Positions 23,838 to 28,336 of a stretch of 28,336 nucleotides of DNA are shown piece by piece. Made by a program: the position numbers and the translations under genes. Below the pieces are notes generated by a model that was given only the letters and a program-made list of their open reading frames with translations, ran no database searches and was not told the origin of the DNA. Source of the DNA: DASZZX01 sp036260415 (GTDB taxonomy: Bacteria; Actinomycetota; Nitriliruptoria; Nitriliruptorales; JAHWKO01); contig DASZZX010000273.1 in NCBI GenBank assembly GCA_036260415.1, forward strand, positions 1 through 28,336. The letters run 5' to 3'. The stretch's first letter is position 1; the number at the start of each line of letters is the position of its first letter.

Positions 23838-24569
23838 TCAGCCGGCCGCGACCAGGTCGACTGCCGGCCGCACCACGTACCGCAGCCACACGTGGTCGTC
23901 CGGTAGCTGCTCGACCGAGATCAGCTGCAGGCGACGGGCTTCGCTGGCGAGACCGTCGAACAGATGCAGCGGCTGTGGGCTGCGGTGGCCGACCAGGTAG
24001 GGAGCGAGCAGGATGCTCACCTCGTCCACCAGCCCGGCCCGGAGCAACGCCCCGTTGAGCCCGGGCCCGGCGTCGACGCGAACGTGGCGGACGCCGTACC
24101 GATGACCGAGGACATCCAGGGCGGCGACGAGATCGACATGCTCGTCGCCGACCACCTCGTACGGCGTACCGGACCGGTCGAGCCGGTCGAGGTGAGCAGC
24201 CGGAGTGGCCGACGAGCAGAGGATCAGCACGTCGTGCCAGTGAGGGCGCGACCGCAGCCAGTCCAGGCGGGTTAGTCGGCCCTGGCTGTCGACGATGACC
24301 ATGAGCGGAAGGCTCGCCTCCTCCGCTCGAGCCCCCGGAAGGCTCGCCTCCTCCGTTCGCACGTCGCCGCCGCTCCGCGCTGGATCCTCGCCGACCATCT
24401 CCACCCCCCGGCTGGTGGCAGCCGCCAGGACCGTGCCGCTGCCGCTGAGGATCGCCTGCTGAGGGAACGTGCCGGCGAGCTGGTAGTAGCGCGCCAGGTC
24501 GGGAGAGAAGCCGTCGAGGCGGCCGTCGACGCTGATGGCGTTGTGGGTGACGACCCGGGGGCGCTCCAT
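23838..24569 (-). CDS. RibD C-terminal / dihydrofolate-reductase-like protein
   Basis: A 243-residue protein from ATG 24569 (GGAGAGG upstream). Its start (RPRVVTHNAISVDGRLDGF) and SGSGTVLAAA motif are typical of RibD_C reductases, as are VDAGPGLNGALLRAGLVDEV and the end (EQLPDDHVWLRYVV). These domains use NADPH for pyrimidine/folate-type reductions; stand-alone members have varied or unknown substrates. No riboflavin genes are nearby. The gene contains a 10-residue tandem duplication (EEASLPGAR/AEEASLP) between strands, at ~72-86 from the start. It lies 94 bp after the SnoaL-like gene on the same strand and may form an operon with it. Confidence 0.85.
   Translation of the reverse strand: MERPRVVTHNAISVDGRLDGFSPDLARYYQLAGTFPQQAILSGSGTVLAAATSRGVEMVGEDPARSGGDVRTEEASLPGARAEEASLPLMVIVDSQGRLTRLDWLRSRPHWHDVLILCSSATPAAHLDRLDRSGTPYEVVGDEHVDLVAALDVLGHRYGVRHVRVDAGPGLNGALLRAGLVDEVSILLAPYLVGHRSPQPLHLFDGLASEARRLQLISVEQLPDDHVWLRYVVRPAVDLVAAG
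24306..24355. repeat. In-frame 30-bp direct duplication in the RibD-like gene
   Basis: Two identical 20-bp copies (starting 24306 and 24336, both reading CGGAAGGCTCGCC...) with period 30 bp. It keeps the frame and adds 10 residues in a loop (EEASLP repeated). It looks like a recent slippage event. Confidence 0.8.
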
Positions 24570-24663
24570 GAGCCACCTCTCCGTGCCCTCGACGTGATCG
24601 CATCGTAGAGCCGCGGCAACACGTGGACCGCCGGCCCGTCCACCGATGCCGCGAGGGCCTCGA

Positions 24664-25086
24664 TCAGACGGCTGGGGTGGTCCCCCACCGCGCCTGGAGT
24701 TCGAGGGTCTCTTCGTCGGGGACGCCGACGGACACATGCATGTGGACCAGACGCCAGCGGCCCTCCGTCTGATGCATCACCGCGGTGAGCCGGGTGGCCC
24801 ATGCCGTCCCGTCGGGGAACACGAAGGAGGGCTCGTCGACGGCCCAGCCCAGTGTCCCTTCCGCGTAACCGGCCGGTCGCGGGCCGGCCCGCAGCTGGAA
24901 CCCCTCGGTCTCGAAGCCGAATCGCAGGCGCTCCTCCTCCGTCACCCACTCCCCCGGCGCGGTTCCGATCGTCAGAGTGCCCCGCCCCATCTCGACGACA
25001 TCGTGGAAGGCGTCCGCAGCGTTGGCGGACATGCGGTCGTAGAACGAGCGCAACGCGTCCACGACCGGTCGAGACTCCTGTATCAC
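24664..25086 (-). CDS. SnoaL / NTF2-like protein
   Basis: A 140-residue protein from GTG 25086, chosen because GGAGGTG lies ~6 nt upstream; the frame is open further but with no better start. Sequence fits the SnoaL_3/ketosteroid-isomerase-like cone fold: a N-terminal helix (ESRPVVDALRSFYDRMS), a strand core and the ending TRLTAVMHQTEGRWRLVHMHVS, typical of DUF4440/SnoaL_3 domains. Members are small-ligand binding or isomerase-like proteins, or dimerisation modules. No catalytic residue could be fixed. It probably is cotranscribed with the RibD-like gene. Confidence 0.82.
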   Translation of the reverse strand: MIQESRPVVDALRSFYDRMSANAADAFHDVVEMGRGTLTIGTAPGEWVTEEERLRFGFETEGFQLRAGPRPAGYAEGTLGWAVDEPSFVFPDGTAWATRLTAVMHQTEGRWRLVHMHVSVGVPDEETLELQARWGTTPAV

Positions 25087-25374
25087 GTCGCACCTCCGCC
25101 CGCGGCGGAACGTCAGCCGAGGCTGCACGCTACACCCGACGGGACCGGGGAAGCGGGGGACGACCTGGTCGCGACCGCCGGTCGTCCCGCTGCTCTGGGC
25201 CGGCGGCGGAGGCCGGTCGCCGGCGTCAACGCGCGCAGCGCACGCGGCTAGCCTTGGCGCCCGTGGTCGAGCGAGTCGGGTCCATCGCGCCGTCTGAACC
25301 CACCGAGGGACCACAAGGCCGACCATCGCTCGGCCGGTGCGGCGTGACATCGAGATCTGCAGCGGGGTGACACC
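25087..25374. other. 288-bp region between divergent SnoaL-like and cupredoxin-lipoprotein genes
   Basis: No gene is supported here. A TAGCGT element on the minus strand (25127-25132), 41 bp upstream of the SnoaL start, and a TAGCCT on the plus strand (25249-25254) look like actinobacterial -10 boxes, but neither has a good -35 partner. Both promoters of these genes must lie in or near this stretch. Confidence 0.35.
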
Positions 25375-25932
25375 GTGAGAAGAGGATGTCCGCCTGGATC
25401 CTCGCGGGGCGCGAACTCGGAGCCGTCGCTGCTGGCCGTGCCATCGCCGAGACCGAACACGTTGCGGCACCGCGTTCGTGTGGTCGCCGTCGTGGCGGCT
25501 GGAGCGCTCGTGGTGGGCGCCTGCGCCGGCGATCGGGGCAACGGCGGGACCGACGCGTCGCCGCCACCGGCGACCCCGAGCACGGACCTGACGGTCACGG
25601 GCACGAACCGTCTGCGCTTCGAACCGGACTCCTTGACCGTGCCGGTTGGCGAAGAGGTCCAGCTCACGTTCGCAGCCCAGGGGGCGGTGGAGCACGACTT
25701 CGTTGTGGAGGAAGCGGCGGAGGCGGGGACGGCCGAGGGCGGCGCCGCCCACGGTCACGCGGAAGACCGGGCCGCCGCCGGGGACCTCCACGTCACCCAC
25801 GCGGATCCCGGCCAGACCAGCACGACGACGTTTCAGATCAACGAGCCGGGCACGTACACGGTGTACTGCTCGGTCCCCGGCCACCGCCAAGCCGGCATGC
25901 TCGCCGACCTCGCGGTCGTCGGGGCCAGCTGA
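25375..25932 (+). CDS. Cupredoxin lipoprotein
   Basis: 185 residues from GTG 25375, but the real start may be TTG 25462 (residue 30), which would put RHRVRVVAVVAAGALVVGAC directly as a lipoprotein signal. The lipobox is V-G-A-C with C50 as acylated Cys. A Thr/Pro linker leads to a cupredoxin fold: RFEPDSLTVPVGEEVQLTF, likely copper ligands H107 (EHDFV), C165, H170 and M175 (YCSVPGHRQAGM). Between strands lies a His/Glu-rich insert (GGAAHGHAED, DLHVTHAD) that could bind extra metal. It should be a surface-anchored copper or electron-carrier protein. The gene converges with the TetR gene (38 bp gap). Confidence 0.87.
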   Translation: MRRGCPPGSSRGANSEPSLLAVPSPRPNTLRHRVRVVAVVAAGALVVGACAGDRGNGGTDASPPPATPSTDLTVTGTNRLRFEPDSLTVPVGEEVQLTFAAQGAVEHDFVVEEAAEAGTAEGGAAHGHAEDRAAAGDLHVTHADPGQTSTTTFQINEPGTYTVYCSVPGHRQAGMLADLAVVGAS

Positions 25933-25970
25933 CCTCCCGCACGAGCGTGGCGAGTTCCACCGGGGTGGGA

Positions 25971-26564
25971 TCAGTCGGCGGGGGTCAAACCGGCCAGAGT
26001 GACCGACACGAGCCGGTGGACGGCAGCCTTGGACGGCAGACCAGCGGCCGCGTCGAGAGCGTGGAGACAGTAACTCGCCAGCTCACCAGGCGCGACGTCG
26101 TCGCGTACCGCTCCGGCCTCAGCGGCCTCAGCCAACAATCCGCCGACCAGGTCGTGCAGTTGCTGCTCCGCCGGGGCGACCTGCTCGTCCCGGTGCAGGA
26201 ACGTGGCCAGTTCGCTGCCGTGAAGCTCGTGCTGATGGTGCCGCACGCGCTCGCGGTGCATGAGCGCGTAGGCCTCGAGCACGGCTCGGAGCCGCTCGGC
26301 CGCGCCTCCAGCCTCATGGCGGAGCTGGTCGAGGTGTCGGAGGTGGCCAGCGATCTGACGGTCGTGCCAGGCGGCGACGATGGCTTCCACGTCGGGGAAG
26401 TACCGGTAGAGGGTTGCACGGGCGATACCGGTCTTCTCGGCGATCTGCGACATCGTTACCGACAACAGCCCGTGCTCGGCCGCCAGGGCCGCGGTGGTCT
26501 CCAGGATCGCGTCGCGCACCTCGCGGCGGTGCGCCTCGATGGTCTCGTCCCACAGCCTCGGCAT
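25971..26564 (-). CDS. TetR-family transcriptional regulator
   Basis: A 197-residue regulator with N-terminal HTH at ~17-62: RDAILETTAALAAEHGL, then VTMSQIAEKTGIARATLYRY, FPDVEAIVAAW. The helical C-terminal part binds a ligand and dimerises; it is His-rich (HRERVRHHQHELHGSE, HRDEQV). It starts at ATG 26564 and is divergent from the small membrane protein gene; the region between holds palindromes that overlap a promoter. It probably represses its own gene and/or the plus-strand pair. The inducer is unknown. Confidence 0.93.
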   Translation of the reverse strand: MPRLWDETIEAHRREVRDAILETTAALAAEHGLLSVTMSQIAEKTGIARATLYRYFPDVEAIVAAWHDRQIAGHLRHLDQLRHEAGGAAERLRAVLEAYALMHRERVRHHQHELHGSELATFLHRDEQVAPAEQQLHDLVGGLLAEAAEAGAVRDDVAPGELASYCLHALDAAAGLPSKAAVHRLVSVTLAGLTPAD

Positions 26565-26591
26565 CGCTCGCCCAGTGAAGACACGATGTCA

Positions 26592-26606
26592 ATGATGCGA
26601 CATCAT
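26592..26606. promoter_or_regulatory. Candidate TetR operator 1
   Basis: ATGATG-CGA-CATCAT, a perfect palindrome of 15 bp, is 28 bp upstream of the TetR start. An overlapping GATGTC-N8-GACATC (26585-26604) is also perfect. It lies just before the -35 of the divergent promoter. Confidence 0.45.
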
Positions 26607-26608
26607 GG

Positions 26609-26631
26609 CTTGACAGAGACGGTTTGTCTAG
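26609..26631. promoter_or_regulatory. Candidate TetR operator 2 over the divergent promoter
   Basis: CTTGACA-N9-TGTCTAG has 7-bp arms with one mismatch. The left arm contains the -35 hexamer, so a bound dimer would block RNA polymerase. Such spaced palindromes are usual for TetR-family regulators. Confidence 0.4.
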
Positions 26632-26638
26632 CAAAACT
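26610..26638 (+). promoter_or_regulatory. Candidate promoter of the plus-strand membrane-protein pair
   Basis: TTGACA (26610-26615), 17-nt spacer, AAAACT (26633-26638; A2, A4 and T6 match TATAAT). It lies ~47 bp upstream of the ATG at 26686, in the AT-richer island between the divergent genes. Confidence 0.5.
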
Positions 26639-26685
26639 GGGGCGCCGCGGGAAGCAGCCAGCCCGCGCGATGGAGGTCAACCCCC

Positions 26686-26949
26686 ATGGCCGACCCGCCG
26701 CGCCCTCCCCACAGCCGGGGCGGTGCCGACCCGGAGCCCGACTGGGAGCCGGCCGTCGGCGCACCGCGCTGGGTGAAGGTGTTCGGGATCATCGGGATCG
26801 TCGCACTCGCACTGATCGTCGTCATGCTCGTGGTCGGTGGTGGTGCGCACGGCCCCCGCCGCCACCTGCCGGGGGGAGACACATCCGGGATCGAGGTCCC
26901 GGGCAGCGACCACCGACCCCCCGCGGCTGGCCACCTGCCCGCCGGATGA
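26686..26949 (+). CDS. Small single-span membrane protein
   Basis: An 87-residue protein from ATG 26686, with GGAGG 9 nt upstream. A Pro-rich, acidic cytoplasmic-type N-terminus (residues 1-28) is followed by one span (WVKVFGIIGIVALALIVVMLVVGGG) and a His/Gly/Pro-rich tail (GAHGPRRHLPGG). Similar small proteins are common in actinobacteria next to copper or redox membrane genes, but I do not know a function. Its stop TGA overlaps an ATG (26946) in frame with the next gene, so the two are probably cotranslated. Confidence 0.75.
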   Translation: MADPPRPPHSRGGADPEPDWEPAVGAPRWVKVFGIIGIVALALIVVMLVVGGGAHGPRRHLPGGDTSGIEVPGSDHRPPAAGHLPAG

Positions 26950-26978
26950 AGGCTGGCACCGCCCGGAGGCGACCTCCG

Positions 26979-27536
26979 ATGACCATGCCGCCGGCCCTGC
27001 GGAGGTTCGCGCTCACCGTGCACCTCATCGTGTCGGTCGGCTGGATCGGTGCGCTGGCTGCCTACCTGGCTCTCGACCTGGCCGTGACGACGAGCCAGAG
27101 TCACGGGACGTTGCGTGCCGGCTACCTGGCGATGGAACTGATCACCTTGCAGGTCATCGTGCCCCTGGCTGTCGCCTCGCTGCTCACCGGGCTCGTCATG
27201 GCACTGGGGACCAAGTGGGGTCTGTTCCGGCACTACTGGGTAATCATCTCGCTGCTGTTGACCGTCTTCGCCGTGCTCGTCCTGCTGTCCGAGGCACGGG
27301 TCGTCAGCGCCCTGGCGGCGGTGGCGGGCGATCCGGGGACGTCCCCGGACGATCTCCGCGCCCTGCCGGGCACGCTGGTGCACTCGATGGGGGGCCTGGT
27401 CGTGCTGTTCGTCGTGACGGTCCTGAACATCTACAAGCCGAGGGGCATGACCCGCTACGGGCAGCGTCGGTTGCGAGAGCAGAGGAGGGCGCCGACGCGC
27501 ACGGAGGACAGCGATCCGCCGGTCCACGTGTCGTAG
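26979..27536 (+). CDS. Four-helix membrane protein (DUF2269 / CopD-like)
   Basis: A 185-residue protein with four spans: LTVHLIVSVGWIGALAAYL, ELITLQVIVPLAVASLLTG, YWVIISLLLTVFAVLVLL and LVHSMGGLVVLFVVTVLNI. Conserved His in span 1 (TVH) and before span 4 (LVHSMGG) resemble the possible haem or metal ligands of CopD/DUF2269 proteins. ATG 26979 was chosen because GGAGG lies 8 nt upstream; an alternative ATG 26946 overlaps the previous stop and would add MKAGTARRRPP. The tail is basic and cytoplasmic. Its stop codon lies inside a 27-bp tandem repeat. Confidence 0.8.
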   Translation: MTMPPALRRFALTVHLIVSVGWIGALAAYLALDLAVTTSQSHGTLRAGYLAMELITLQVIVPLAVASLLTGLVMALGTKWGLFRHYWVIISLLLTVFAVLVLLSEARVVSALAAVAGDPGTSPDDLRALPGTLVHSMGGLVVLFVVTVLNIYKPRGMTRYGQRRLREQRRAPTRTEDSDPPVHVS

Positions 27537-27575
27537 CCGCGCGCGTTCGTCCACGTGCCGTCGCCGCGTGCGTCC
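27522..27575. repeat. Tandem 27-bp repeat over the stop codon of the DUF2269-like gene
   Basis: Copies at 27522-27548 and 27549-27575 begin GTCCACGTG and match at 23 of 27 positions. The first copy contains the gene's TAG; the second has TCG in the same place. So the repeat extends beyond the stop and may show that the gene end was formed or moved by duplication. Confidence 0.55.
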
Positions 27576-27591
27576 GGTCGATGTCGGCCGC

Positions 27592-27608
27592 TGGAGCGCA
27601 CTGCTCCA
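27592..27608. terminator. Hairpin between convergent membrane-protein genes
   Basis: TGGAGC-GCACT-GCTCCA, a perfect 6-bp stem, stands alone in the ~180-bp gap between the plus-strand gene ending at 27536 and the minus-strand gene ending at 27716. It has no T-run on either side; a bidirectional terminator is possible. Confidence 0.3.
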
Positions 27609-27715
27609 AGTCCTGACGGCTCACGACTCCAAGGGAAAGCTGCGCAGGAGACGCGCTGGTCGCCTGCGACGGAGGGAACGCTGACCTGGACGGCGGGACG
27701 GGCTCGGCGAGCGGA

Positions 27716-28297
27716 TCACCCCGTCCTCGACGCACGCGCGGTCCACGAGCCCACCGCCGCGCCCCCGACGAGATCGGCCACGAGATCGCGGGCAGTGTTG
27801 TCGTAGCCGCCGACATCGGTCCCGGGGATCGTCAGCGTGAGCACCCACTCGACGACCTCGTTGACGGCTCCCACCGCTGCCGCGGCCAGGACCACCAGCC
27901 ACCAGGTCACCAGCGGGTCCCGGGCTGCCGCTCCGAGTCGTCCACGCAGCATCTCCCAGACGGCACGGCCCGCGAAACCGAAACCCCACGCGTGCTGCAG
28001 GTTGTCGTAACGGACCAAGGGCTCGACCAACCACTGCCGGTAGAGCACGCCGTCTGCGACCGGGACCATGCCCCCCGCGACGTGCGCGAGAGCGAAGATG
28101 GTCAGCCCGACCCTGGTCGCTCTCGAGAAGCGATAGCGGATGTGCAGCCAGACGGCGAGCACGACCCCCACCACGATCACCCACAGGTACACCGGCCAGT
28201 TCTGGCGACCGGTGGCGATCCCCAGGCCGATGCCGGCTGTCGTGCCGATCGCGGTGAGGGTCAGCAGCCCCAGGTTGGACCGCAGTTCGTGGGTCAC
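27716..28297 (-). CDS. YjdF/DUF2238-like integral membrane protein
   Basis: A 193-residue protein with about six spans (WPVYLWVIVVGVVLAVWL, VGLTIFALAHVAGGMVPV, LVTWWLVVLAAAAVGAVNEV). Family-like conserved parts are RYDNLQHAWGFGF, AVNEVVEWVLTL and GYDNTARDLVADLVGGAAVG. The paired acidic/His residues in membrane-proximal positions are also found in VanZ/DUF2238 proteins; function is unknown. GTG 28297 overlaps a TGA of another frame (GTGA), which is typical of a coupled operon; the ribosome-binding site itself is poor, and the frame is open to the window end, so an earlier start is possible. Confidence 0.78.
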   Translation of the reverse strand: MTHELRSNLGLLTLTAIGTTAGIGLGIATGRQNWPVYLWVIVVGVVLAVWLHIRYRFSRATRVGLTIFALAHVAGGMVPVADGVLYRQWLVEPLVRYDNLQHAWGFGFAGRAVWEMLRGRLGAAARDPLVTWWLVVLAAAAVGAVNEVVEWVLTLTIPGTDVGGYDNTARDLVADLVGGAAVGSWTARASRTG

Positions 28298-28336
28298 GCG
28301 GTCGCGACGAACACCCCGACGTGGCGCGACACGAGA
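28294..28336 (-). CDS. Possible last codons of an upstream gene (partial)
   Basis: A minus-strand frame runs from the window edge to TGA 28294-28296 and overlaps the next start by 4 bp (GTGA). It ends LVSRHVGVFVATA. Only 13 codons are visible, so this rests on the overlap pattern used throughout the window. Confidence 0.25.
   Translation of the reverse strand, partial: LVSRHVGVFVATA

Noticed and set aside
25957..25968. CCACC-GG-GGTGG as a terminator between the convergent cupredoxin and TetR genes.
   Set aside because: A 5-bp stem with a 2-nt loop and no T-run is too weak to call.
25386..26978. A 716-residue plus-strand frame that includes the DUF2269-like protein at its end.
   Set aside because: Its first ~530 residues overlap the cupredoxin and the TetR gene in other frames and have the composition of a shadow; the real gene starts at 26979 (or 26946).
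1..28336. tRNA, rRNA, CRISPR arrays, insertion sequences and riboswitches.
   Set aside because: No cloverleaf, spaced repeats, transposase-like product or conserved riboswitch core was seen on either strand.

Overview
The window is GC-rich throughout, many genes start with GTG and overlap by 4 bp, and it encodes a SARP/BTAD regulator. Together these point to a high-GC actinobacterium; I cannot name the genus. Assignments come from reading motifs by eye, with no database search.

1-17.1 kb, minus strand: one tightly packed gene set for a phage-tail-like contractile injection system (eCIS/CIS type). In transcription order (falling coordinates) it holds a SARP-type regulator, a large tail-associated protein of unknown fold, sheath, inner tube, an assembly-chaperone-like protein, a long disordered Pro/Arg/Ala-rich protein, a baseplate connector, a small all-helical protein, a 1298-residue multidomain fusion, a small unknown protein, gpD/VgrG-like hub, beta-helical spike, PAAR-like tip, gp25-like wedge, baseplate J protein, and a tail protein cut by the window edge. 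No capsid, portal, terminase, integrase or lysis gene is visible, so this looks like a domesticated injection machine and not a prophage. No recognisable tape measure, tail fibre or AAA+ ATPase is present; the last two may lie beyond coordinate 1.

The most unusual gene is the fusion at 6068-9964. Its first ~118 residues repeat the domain of the neighbouring 183-residue connector. An OmpA-like peptidoglycan-binding domain follows, with a peptidoglycan_binding_1-like module apparently inserted in it, then a Cys-rich linker, beta-rich modules, and a C-terminal domain with an HEFHH zinc-protease motif. I read it as a structural part that carries its own cell-wall-binding and enzymatic payload.

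17.4-19.4 kb, plus strand: a YbhN/LPG-synthase-TM-like membrane protein overlapping an S51 (cyanophycinase/peptidase E-like) hydrolase.

19.4-23.7 kb, minus strand: an envelope-stress-type operon of ECF sigma factor, zinc-finger anti-sigma factor with a long extracytoplasmic domain, a frameshifted M15 peptidase and an anchored cupredoxin. An ECF-like promoter lies just upstream.

23.8-25.1 kb, minus strand: a RibD-C/dihydrofolate-reductase-like protein and a SnoaL-like protein. 25.4-27.5 kb: a cupredoxin lipoprotein (plus), a TetR regulator (minus) and, divergent from it, a small membrane protein plus a four-helix DUF2269/CopD-like membrane protein, with candidate operators between. 27.7-28.3 kb: a YjdF/DUF2238-like membrane protein (minus).
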